Shown here: one piece after another, positions 1-8,575 of the stretch
Numbering within the stretch: position 1 is the first letter of the stretch
How the letters are laid out: each line of letters begins with the position of its first letter
Origin: Chiridota heheva
Lineage: Eukaryota > Echinodermata > Holothuroidea > Apodida > Chiridotidae
Length of the DNA: 64,000 bases
Direction: 5' to 3'
NCBI GenBank assembly: GCA_020152595.1
Contig: JAIGNY010000456.1
Location: 585,001-649,000 of the forward strand
Position numbers and translations under genes: made by a program
Notes under the pieces: generated by a model
What the model saw: only the letters and a program-made list of their open reading frames with translations
Told to the model about the DNA's origin: nothing
The model's database searches: none

Positions 1-508
1 GAGACAGCACAGAGAAGAGCAGCACGCTTTGTGTTCAATGACTACTCCAGCAGAGTCACACCAATGCTTGAAACCCTTAACTGGCCCCCTCTAGCAGAAA
101 GGAGAGTCCGCTTGAAAACAATAATAATGTACAGGATAGTCCATGACCTTGTTGCTATACCTACCACCTATCTCCAGCCAATAACAACAACTGCTAGAGG
201 TCACACACAGAAGTTCCTAATTCCCCTCACCAGGACCCAGACTCACAAGCGCTCTTTTTCCCCAGACACCATCAGGGTATGGAATGGCTTACCTCATCAG
301 CTGGTGCACAGCTCATCACTTGAATGTATCAAGAAGGTTGTACCTCACATCCGGCTTCGGCCTTAGGTGGCCTTCTTTTTACTTGCACCATGTATATAGA
401 CTACACATTTTAATTCTCACCAGAACGCATTTAGTTCACAGAACATTTATACTCCAATGGAGGATTACTTTAACAGAAGAAGAAGAAGAAAAAGAAAAGA
501 AAAAAAGA
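1..508 (+). mobile_element. Non-LTR retrotransposon, 3' end (reverse transcriptase C-terminal tail plus 3' UTR)
   Basis: An open frame runs from the window edge to the stop at 364-366. It starts ETAQRRAARFVFNDYSS and continues with MLETLNWPPLAERR, MYRIVHDLVAIP, RGHTQKFLIP and the terminal SFSPDTIRVWNGLP. This is the typical last ~120 residues of metazoan non-LTR (RTE/CR1-like) ORF2 proteins, where the SF.P.TI..WN.LP motif is highly recurrent. A short 3' UTR follows, ending in a GAA/A-rich tail (about 472-508), as expected for the 3' terminus of such an element. The 5' part lies outside the window, so I cannot tell whether the copy is intact. Most genomic copies are 5'-truncated and inactive. 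Confidence 0.85.
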
Positions 509-810
509 TATGTTTGGCTTTTGTACTTGTTAGTGTTGCATCCCTTTCAGTTCCTTCAATGATGATATTTATATTTGTCCTCTTTCTTCAAAATGTCTTA
601 CAGTTGAAAAATCTTATGCAAACTTTTAGCGAACCCTTTGAATAACTGTGATAGATCTGAAGGCCAAATGGGATATGGCTATCAAAATTCCAATTTTATG
701 CATACAAAAATTACAATCTAGTTTTGAGATCACCACAAGGGGTAAAAATCTATTTCTAGAATTTGTTTCATCACAGGTTGGAATTTTGTAGCAGTCACAC
801 AAGGAAGAAA
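509..810. other. Unannotated intronic DNA
   Basis: AT-rich, with no motif or repeat that I can support. Confidence 0.5.
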
Positions 811-1485
811 ACATTTAAGGTATATATGGACAGGTAGACATTTAAGGTATATATGGACAGGTAGACATTTAAGGTATATATAGACAGGTAGACATTTAAG
901 GTATATATGGACAGGTAGACATTTAAGGTATATATGGACAGGTAGACATTTAAGGTATATATGGACAGGTAGACATTTAAGGTATATATGGGCAGGTAGA
1001 CATTTAAGGTATATATGGACAGGTAGACATTTAAGGTATATATGGACAGGAAGACATTTAAGGTATATATGGACAGGTAGACATTTAAGGTATATATGGA
1101 CAGGTAGACATTTAAGGTATATATGGACAGGTAGACATTTAAGGTATATATGGACAGGTAGACATTTAAGGTATATATGGACAGGTAGACATTTAAGGTA
1201 TATATGGACAGGTAGACATTTAAGGTATATATGGACAGGTAGACATTTAAGGTATATATGGACAGGTAGACATTTAAGGTATATATGGACAGGTAGACAT
1301 TTAAGGTATATATGGACAGGTAGACATTTAAGGTATATATGGACAGGTAGACATTTAAGGTATATATGGACAGGTAGACATTTAAGGTATATATGGACAG
1401 GTAGACATTTAAGGTATATATGGACAGGTAGACATTTAAGGTATATATGGACAGGTAGACATTTAAGGTATATATAGACAGGTAG
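811..1485. repeat. 27-bp minisatellite, 25 units
   Basis: The unit reads ACATTTAAGGTATATATG then GACAGGTAG. The block is 675 bases, exactly 25 x 27. Units are nearly identical, with single-base variants (TAGACAGG, GGGCAGG, GGAAGACA) scattered through. Homogeneity implies recent expansion or active homogenisation. It lies 33 bp upstream of a family A MITE fragment. Confidence 0.98.
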
Positions 1486-1518
1486 AGAAAGAGCTTTAAA
1501 TTCTGAACAAAATAGTCG

Positions 1519-1700
1519 TTAAAGGATTAGTTCAGGGGTCAAGCAAGTTTATCTTATATGAAAGAGGACTTTAATAGATTAAAAATGGTGAAGGATCTAC
1601 TTCAACATCTTATTCCACTAAGGAGATATTTAAGTTTAAAGCTCTGTTTTAATTATGTAGAAATGACTGGAGAAGTAAGTCTACTATAGAAAGTCAATTT
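1519..1700. mobile_element. MITE family A, 5' half only
   Basis: It begins TTAAAGGATTAGTTCAG and continues with the family A subterminal sequence (GGTCAAGCAAG, TATATGAAAGAGGACTT, AAATGGTGAAG, AAGGAGATATTTAAG, AGAAATGACTGG). Similarity to the fuller copies at 12842 and 41835 stops near 1700, so the right half is lost. Confidence 0.85.
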
Positions 1701-2222
1701 TTGACTGATTTTGATGAAATTCTGTGCTATTCTCATGGGTTATAGAATATTTTTTTTCAACGAAGCTCAGGGTGTGATCCTGATAAAAAATCTTGGCGAT
1801 CGATAACTAGATATTAGTGATCAATAACTTGATATTAGTGATTGATATTAATAAACAAACAAGATTTCAAGATATTTCTGTGTGCCACATGTAAAGAATA
1901 ATTAGAACTAGAGAAAGAATTTAAAAATATTTTTCGGCTTTCTCGCTTCGAAATCTGTCTTGTTGCAATATTCTTGAATCATACGAGAATCTGTCTTCAG
2001 AATGGAATTCTCGTCTGCATGTTTTTCTGCAAAGGAGATGTAAAATGGTGCCTTGGGGGATGATAAGAAAAGATTCGGTTTAAATGGAACGAGGTCGACA
2101 GAGCTTCCCATTACATCCTGTTTGATATTTGAGTTGTGGATTTATATGTGTATCCTTATATTCTCTGATTCAAATCCAGCTTTTTTTTTCTTGATTAAAA
2201 ACGATGTAGGATACGTTTGCTG
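1701..2222. other. Unannotated intronic DNA
   Basis: AT-rich. Contains a short ~24-bp duplication built on GATATTAGTGATCAATAAC (about 1796-1850). Short open frames on both strands around 1908-2111 show no recognisable protein. Confidence 0.4.
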
Positions 2223-2580
2223 CAGTGGCGTAGTTAGACCTAGAAATTTAGTGGGAGGGGGGAAATTTAGTGGGAGGGGGAGGGGGGTGGCCTCGTACAA
2301 TTTTAGAGGGGCCAAATTTGACGAAAGGCCTTTTGTCTTTTTAATTATGAAAGAATATGAACCACAGGTGCAGACATTTCAGTACCATCGGCAGATCGGA
2401 AGGTATTTATTATTATTCGTGGGGCGGGACTAACATTTGCTGATGTATATTACGTTATCGCTATTCGAGCGCAAAGCGCAAAAGTTTTGACGTGGGGCCC
2501 ATGGATCTGCTTAAAGGAGCGAAACCCCCAGTAGGGGTTCAGGGGGCGCCCCCAAAAAGAAGCCTGGTGTATTTTAACCC
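2223..2580 (+). repeat. GC-rich dispersed repeat with CAGTGGCGTAG start
   Basis: It starts CAGTGGCGTAGTTAG and carries G-runs (GTGGGAGGGGG). It ends in a block with CCCCCAGTAGGGGTTCAGG and GGGCGCCCCC, all much richer in G+C than the surroundings. Related sequence in the opposite sense ends ..GCGCCACTG at 49548 and ..GTGCCACTG at about 36437, so this is a dispersed family. Its right boundary is uncertain. Confidence 0.5.
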
Positions 2581-3297
2581 TTTAAAGGGCCAAACTTTGA
2601 TCTAACTTCAGCCCATTATTAGGAGTGAAACAGGACTTTTTTTAAAGAATCTTGATAAATTGGTGGGTCAATTGATGGCAAAATGGCTCGATATACAGTG
2701 AATTCCTAAAGCAGAAGCGGCGCCACAGTGATGAGCGCAAGGTTACTTAGCCATCGTACTTGCCAAGTAGAGAACCTCCTCCACGTTAAGAAAATAATGA
2801 GACAAGCATTATATAAAATAAAAAAACGGAAAAAAAAAAACCCTTTAAAGTAATTTTCCCTCCAAATTATAGCTAATGAACCTTAACTTACATGTAGTAC
2901 CTTAACTTCTCATTTTGTTCGTCAGGCTCCCAAATATCATGCAGGTTGGCCCACCATGTAAGCATATATACATACAAAAAAAAGGCTTGTAATGAGATGA
3001 TACCACTGGCAGACTGTTGATATATAATTTTATGGGAACCCTCATCTTAATTTGGAAGCACATACAACAGTAATGGCATATCCTAGGCTGCACCCCAACT
3101 GAGAAAAAATATCAAAAAAATGTTTGGTCCAAATATTGCTAGTGGCGGCAGCCTATTTTTAATTTGAAAATTGTAGATTAAGATCCCATAGTATCGGGAG
3201 ATTTACCACCAAAATTCGGAACAATTGGAAACTTTTAGAACAATAAGCAGCAAGATTAAACCTTTTAGACCAAAGTTAGGGAGAATTTGAATATTTA
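2581..3297. other. Unannotated intronic DNA
   Basis: AT-rich with two short A-runs near 2820-2842. No gene or repeat recognised. Confidence 0.4.
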
Positions 3298-3612
3298 ACA
3301 ATCATGAATAATGTCTTAAAGAAAACAGTTGTGAATTTCTTTTATTCTCTTTCACAATTCGGGGCATACATTTTGTTTGGGGCCAGAATTTCATTTGGGG
3401 CCAGAATTTTATTGGGGAAGGGGGGGTCAGGCCCCCTACATTAGCTTCCCCCCTCCCCTCTGCAAATTTGAATATTGAACAATTATAATGTCTTAAAGAA
3501 AATGTTTGTGAATTTCTTTTATTCTCTTTCACAATTTGATGCATACATTTTGTTTGGGGCCAGAATTATATTTGGGTTGCCAGAATTTTATTTGGGGGAG
3601 GGCGGTCAGGTA
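3298..3612. repeat. 177-bp tandem duplication (second copy partial)
   Basis: AATGTCTTAAAGAAAA starts at 3310 and again at 3487. Both copies continue through GTGAATTTCTTTTATTC, TTTCACAATT, GCATACATTTTGTTTGG and GGCCAGAATT. The second copy runs directly into the G-rich array. Confidence 0.9.
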
Positions 3613-4304
3613 GGGTAAACGGTAAGGTAGGGAGAACAAGGGGTAGGGTAAGGGGTGGGGTAGGGGTAGGGGGTAAGGGGTAGGGTAGGGGTAGGGTAAG
3701 GGTGGGGGTAGGGTGGGGGTAAGGGTGGGGGTGGGGTAAGGGGTAGGGTAAGGGGTAGGGTAAGGGGGTGGGGTAGGGGGTAGGGAAGGGGGTGGGGGTA
3801 AGGGAGTGGGGGTAGGGGTAAGGGGTAGGGTGGGGGTAGGGTAAAGGGGGTAGGGTAAGGGGTAGGGTGGGGGTAGGGTAAGGGGTGGGGTGGGGGGTAA
3901 GGGGGTAGGGGTAAGGGTGGGGGTAGGGGGGGGTAGGTGGGGGTAGGGTGGGGGTAGGAGGGGGGTAGGGTGAGGGTGGGGTGGTAGGGTAAGGGGTGGG
4001 GTAAGGGGTGGGGTGGGGGGTAAGTGGGGGTAGGGTGGGGGTGGGGTGGGGGTAGGGCAAGGGTAGGGTAAGGGGGGGTAGGGCAAGGGGGGGGAGGGTG
4101 GGGTAAGGGGTAGGGCAGGGGTGGGTAAGGGGTGGGTAAGGGGGGGTAAGGGGGTAGGGTGGGGGTAGGGCAAGGGGTAGAGGTGAGGGTAGGGTGGGGG
4201 GTAGGGTAGAGGGGTAGGGTGGGGTAAAGGGTAGGGTAAGGGGTAGGGTAAGGGGTAGGGTAAGGGGTAGGGTAAGGGGTAGGGTAAGGGGGTAGGTAGG
4301 GTAT
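3608..4304. repeat. G-run array of GGGTAA/GGGGTA units, telomere-like but not canonical
   Basis: About 700 bases of runs of 3-7 G separated by TA, TAA or T, dominated by GGGTAAGGGGTA. The last ~100 bases are nearly regular 12-mers. The canonical metazoan TTAGGG is not the repeating unit, so this is not a simple interstitial telomere. One strand is almost free of C, giving very high G-quadruplex potential. The long Pro/Thr/Tyr reading frames on the minus strand are by-products of the repeat. Confidence 0.95.
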
Positions 4305-4499
4305 TTTATTTTCCTACATCTACACTAAAATGAGAAAAAATGAATCACATACAAATGGTTCACATAAAGATCCCACCCAGGCTTCCCCTGTAAATTTGAG
4401 CTATCTATGGCCCCTGCCTTAAATAATCATGGCTTTGTTTGGGATTTTAGTTTGAATGATTTTTAATTGCACTTTTTTTTGGTTTGTTGATTAAAAAAA

Positions 4500-4556
4500 A
4501 TTATAAGGATTTTGTAAGATGTGTATCTTACGTGTATCTTACAAAATCCTTATAAT
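4500..4556. repeat. Perfect hairpin: 21-bp stem, 15-nt loop
   Basis: The left arm TTATAAGGATTTTGTAAGAT (4501-4520) is the exact reverse complement of 4536-4555. One more A:T pair outside makes 21 bp. The loop is GTGTATCTTACGTGT. It could be the tip of a foldback element or an incidental palindrome. Confidence 0.95.
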
Positions 4557-5231
4557 GTATTTTTTTTCTTTCGCAAATCCCTTCCTATGCGAATTGCAAT
4601 TAATATTTACAAAGAGAAAAGGAAAATCATTATTTTGAACAGATCGATTTCTGATTCATTCTCTCTACGAGAAACAATTTTTTTAAACGACAGTTGCAAT
4701 ATTTCAGCTCTTAATTTGTCTGCCTTTAAGATATGTTCTCGCCTTGTAACAAAATCTGGGCATGAAATGTTAAATTTTCTGCTGCAATTCATGAATGGTT
4801 ATTTTAACCATGAGGGAAATTCACTCGCAATTAGACATTCCTTTTTTGCGTATTGATCGTCCCCGCCAGTCCTTGCTTATTGCACTATTAGCTGTCAATC
4901 AATATGGTAACCCGAACCTCCCTGCGAGCCGGAGTTCCAAGTGCTGTAAAAAGAGCGGTTCTAGCCTATTGAAGAAAAATGATACAATGGTAATTTAGCA
5001 TGGCAAGTCCTTTAAAAGAAAAAAAAATTCAAGAGGGAGAGAGCATATTTTTTTCTTATAATTTTTTTGTCGTGTAAGTTGAGAAAGTGAATGAAAGGAT
5101 ATGGAGAAAAGGAATATTGACTAGAAATGGAGGAATGATGATGTACAGCAGACATTGTATGAGATTTGGGAGTGCCTCACCAGGGTTTGACTCACTGGGT
5201 GCCGAGTAGGGGGGGGGGCACTTCCATTTAT
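4557..5231. other. Unannotated intronic DNA
   Basis: An open frame covers 4521-4856 (+) with a shorter one opposite. The predicted peptides match no family I know, and there is no splice context. I treat both as chance. Confidence 0.4.
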
Positions 5232-5276
5232 GATATATATATATTATATATTATATATATATATATATTATATATA
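5232..5276. repeat. (TA)n microsatellite
   Basis: Interrupted TA dinucleotide run of 45 bases. Confidence 0.95.
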
Positions 5277-5441
5277 GAAACTCTGCCAATATCTTGCAAT
5301 GTTCATCTTTTAAAGATGTGACAGACTTGTTGGAAATTGACTAGTCAAGGAAGTCTGCTATAAACGTCTGTGGTATTTATCACACACTCAGTTTATTTTC
5401 AACAACTTTTTCTACTTCATGAAATTATCATTCTTCAAGAT

Positions 5442-5591
5442 GGGCCCATCAGTATCACTGATCTTGACAGCATAGATGTAGAAAGCAGGGGGGTAGGGGG
5501 ACATTTTGGAAAGAATGGGCCCATCAGTATCACTGATCTTGACAGCATAGATGTAGAAAGCAGGGGGGTAGGGGGCCATTTTGGAAAGAAT
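5442..5591. repeat. 75-bp tandem duplication
   Basis: GGGCCCATCAGTATCACTGA recurs at 5442 and 5517. The copies differ by only a base or so (GGGGGACATTTT versus GGGGGCCATTTT). Because 75 is divisible by 3 the frame stays open across both copies. There is no sign that it codes. Confidence 0.95.
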
Positions 5592-7532
5592 CCGCCTTTC
5601 CAAAAATTTGATAGAGCGTACCAGATTAGGAACTAAATTGATTTGAAATTTGTGCATGCATTTGATTGGTTGAAATACAACACTTCTATTTGCACTGATA
5701 CTGATTTGACCTATCAGGAATTGGTTGGGAATAATCTTAATAATGACAAATTGCATTACAATTTTGCAGTGTTCTCACGTCAAAAAGTTTCTGGAACAAT
5801 AATGGCGTACCTGTTTTTTAAAGGAAAATGGTGCCCCTTTTCATATTTATCCAAAGAAAAAAATACTGACAGATAATTCAATTTGCAAAGATTGATAAGG
5901 TATAGCTATATAAACAAAAAAATTAAGTGTGATGAAACAGTCACAGGGTTGTTTAGTGTAAGTAAAGATATTTGTTTATTTGATTTATTTTATCTTCAGA
6001 TCAGTTTACAACAACATATACATAAATTTTAGCAAAAAGTTTTGAAAATGGAATATTTGAAAACATTTTGTAAAAAACATGAGTATAGAAAACACACACA
6101 GCTCTAAACATGTGATGTGGTAACTATTACTATAAGAAGATAAAGGACCAGAAATAAGTAATCCTTTCTAGTCTGGCCCTTTGAAAATGAATCATAATGA
6201 TAGTATATAGAAATGCAACCCTTACTCTCCCCTTTTAAAACTGGCCCATTCACACCCCTAATACAACAACCGACAAACAATTTTGTATATCAAAGGAATT
6301 TGACTTAAACAAAATTAAATGAAAAATTATGGCTTTTTCTTTAGGGCACAAATTGTAATTACATAATTATTACAGTTCCCTGTAGTATGTGGCATATCCC
6401 CTCAGTACAACTATTTGTGTATGTTTCATTATATAAATACCTCATTAAATGTTTAAGTTCCTTCCCATGAGTCACCGCATTGCCCCTGGAAACTAACTGT
6501 TGAATACCGGGCAACTGCAATTGAAACAGTTTCTGATGTTTCGCCTTTTTCGAAGAGAAATTTTACAAAGGTGGTAAAAGGTGTCAACGAACGGATGCGA
6601 GTGATGTGTTAAATGAGGTTTTAATTTCTCATCATTTCATTATGAGCGTGTATATAGGTTTTGTGTGAGTCATTTCACGCAATGAGTTGATTACAAAATC
6701 TGGTAATTGACACTGATATTTTTTTTGTGGTTGCTTTGCATGTTGGTGTATGCCTTGTGCGAGATGATATGATTTTGTCACGTTGAACTGCTTATTCATA
6801 GCTATGATGTACAAATTTGCATTGCGATTGCAAGGTTTCAATAATACAGCTTTAGGGGTGTAGGTAAATTATTGTTGAATGAATTGCCATTAGTTTTTAT
6901 GTGCTGTTGATCAAACAGGTTTTCGTGTAGCTGGAGCAAATAATGTTATGAATTTACAATTAACATATCGACTTGTTAGAAGGGTTTTTCCACAAAAATC
7001 AATAAGAAATGATTGTACCCGTCCCTAAGGTATATATAAAAACAAAAGATAAACAACAATTTTTTTTTATTATCTTTTAAATTAAAAAAAAATTCTTGAA
7101 GTTTTTTTAGAGGTACCTAGGTAATTACGATTTTTGCATAACATTCTCTCAGTAGTAGCACTTGAGTAATTTGCTAGGCTGTCAGCAATAGCTGAACTTG
7201 AATATCAAAGCACAGGTCAATTTTTGATTGTAATTCATGGTTAGCTGTTGTGGATGAAATCAAATGACAAACCAATTTAAGGATCTAGGGACATTTTGAC
7301 TGGTTGAAGCAACAGAAGCTCAATTACTCTATTATTCCAATTTTCTTGGATGAGATTGGTTGGTTTTCTTTGGACTGGACACTAGTCCAACACAGGCTAT
7401 TTCCCAGGATAGAGGAGGCTGTTATTTTTCATTCCATAGGTGTCCTGAATATCCCTCCCCCACCCTCCAGGTGTAATAACTATCCTACCTGTCATGATCA
7501 CCCAAGAGACTAAATGGAATGAGTTTCAACTA
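5592..7532. other. Unannotated DNA upstream of the Eph exon
   Basis: AT-rich intron-like sequence. I looked for the preceding short Eph exon (a peptide of the LLDxx....LGW type followed by a donor) and found none. Short open frames occur at 5643-5876 and 7304-7513 without recognisable domains. Confidence 0.5.
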
Positions 7533-7560
7533 TTAATTTTCTCATTTATTTTTTCAACAG
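7533..7560 (+). promoter_or_regulatory. Splice acceptor of the Eph exon
   Basis: A T/C-rich tract (about 7536-7557) ends in CAACAG immediately before the conserved Trp codon. It fixes the exon start and agrees with the family's exon boundary. Confidence 0.85.
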
Positions 7561-8221
7561 TGGCAGGAAACTGGTTCTAGTTTTAACAGACGCTATAGAA
7601 TATGCCAAGTCGCAAGCCCCGCCGCCAACTGGCTAAGACTACCGTATATGAGACGAGGTGATGCAAGTCGTATTCATGTGGAGATCCATTTTACAATGTC
7701 AGAGTGTACAGAAACACAAAATGCTCAGCTCTGTAAAGAAACTTTTGATCTGTATTTTTTCGAGTCGGATAGTGAACAAGCATCTGATACTTACCCTCCT
7801 TGGCAGGCACCCCCGTATAAAAAAGTACAAAGAATTGCCTCAGCTGGACGGTTCTCGGACCCAGGTGCGGATGCGACGGAGTACACTACAATAGCTCACG
7901 AACACTTCCCTGTGTTGACGGAGGGATTTTTTATAGCGTTTAAAGATGAAGGGGCCTGTTTAGCGATTGTGAAAGTTATTGTATTTAAAGAAGCGTGCCC
8001 GCAAGTGACGCAAAATTATGCTATTTTTAATAAAACGTTTGAAGGAAGAGAGTTGAAAGACCTCGTGGAAGTAACAGGAACGTGTGTGGATAATAGTATT
8101 CCGTTAGGAAATGCACTGCCGATATTTCGATGCCAGTTTGGAGGGACGTGGACGTTGGCGATGAATGAATGCGGATGCAAACAAGGGTACCAACCAACTT
8201 CAACGCAAGATGGCTGTGAAG
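7561..8221 (+). CDS. Eph: Eph receptor tyrosine kinase, ligand-binding-domain exon (internal exon, partial gene)
   Basis: Eph receptors are membrane tyrosine kinases that bind ephrins on neighbouring cells and steer cell sorting and axon guidance. This exon supplies the extracellular ephrin-binding jellyroll. Seen: a pyrimidine tract plus CAG acceptor just before 7561, an open frame of 220 codons plus one base, and a donor G|GTAGGTG at 8221/8222 (entry phase 0, exit phase 1). Residues in order: YRICQV near residue 12, NWLRLPYMRRGDASRIHVE (about 23-41), the CKETFDLYFFESD strand (about 57-69), TYPPWQ, PYKKV, EGFFIAFKDEGACLAIVKV (about 121-139) and CPQV. The C-terminal stretch (FRCQFGGTW, NECGCKQGYQP, DGCE) enters the cysteine-rich/sushi module. 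Known of the family: vertebrate Eph genes also encode this domain in one ~660-bp third exon beginning at a Trp. The signal-peptide exons, EGF-like region, FN3 repeats, TM and kinase exons are not found here. The internal ATG at 7648 is not a start. Odd: the usual IAADESF segment reads IASAGRF. Certain as to family; orthology to a particular Eph is not resolvable, although many invertebrates have a single Eph gene. Confidence 0.96.
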
Positions 8222-8229
8222 GTAGGTGT
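8220..8229 (+). promoter_or_regulatory. Splice donor of the Eph exon
   Basis: The sequence is AAG|GTAGGTG-like: the last exon base is the G at 8221, followed by GTAGGTG. Read-through in frame meets a stop codon about 40 bases later. The position, just after the GYQP..DGC segment, is where the family's ligand-binding exon usually ends in phase 1. Confidence 0.85.
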
Positions 8230-8289
8230 TTAAATAAAATACAATTTCAGAAAACTAATTAAAATTTTAGCAGCCTGGTATATATGCAT

Positions 8290-8575
8290 TAGTGTTGACA
8301 CTAAGGTTCAATTTTTTTTTTTTTTGGGGGTATTTTCCCCCCTTGCATAATTTTTTTTGGGGAGGGGATTTTTTTTTTAAAAGGACGGGGTTCTTTTTGA
8401 AAAAATACCAAAAAAGGCCAAAAATACCCAAAAATTTGGCTGAAGAAATGCCCAATTTGGCATTTTTTAGTTTTTTTTTTGTTAGCAGGAATTTTCCCCC
8501 TTAATTTTTGATGTGAATGTGCCCCTTTTACACCCCCTATGTGGGGTTGACTGCGATATGAGCTGATCCACACTG
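8290..8575. mobile_element. Diverged copy of the hAT-like MITE at 52997, with T/G-rich interior
   Basis: The left edge AGTGTTGACACTAAGG resembles the left edge of 52997..53252. The interior shares AAAAGGCCAAAAATACC, AATTTGGC and GCAGGAATTTTC in the same order. The right edge (about CACACTG at 8575) is uncertain and I see no target duplication. T- and G-runs at 8311-8390 are expanded low-complexity sequence. Confidence 0.55.

Noticed and set aside
811-1485. CRISPR array
   Set aside because: Repeats are directly contiguous with no unique spacers, and the context is an animal genome. The same applies to the 51117, 54919 and 62184 arrays.
2053-2433. 126-codon open frame
   Set aside because: Its C-terminal half lies in a dispersed GC-rich repeat and no domain is visible.
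3529-4173. Long Pro/Thr/Tyr-rich minus-strand open frames up to 214 codons
   Set aside because: They coincide exactly with the G-run array; the composition comes from the DNA repeat.
3608-4304. Canonical interstitial telomere
   Set aside because: The unit is not TTAGGG; kept only as telomere-like.
4521-4856. 111-codon open frame
   Set aside because: Starts inside the hairpin; AT-driven composition and no recognisable motif.
7304-7513. Preceding Eph exon, because the frame contains FLDEIGWFSLDW
   Set aside because: Spacing between the LD and GW elements does not match the family, there is no donor at the expected place, and the rest of the peptide is unrelated.
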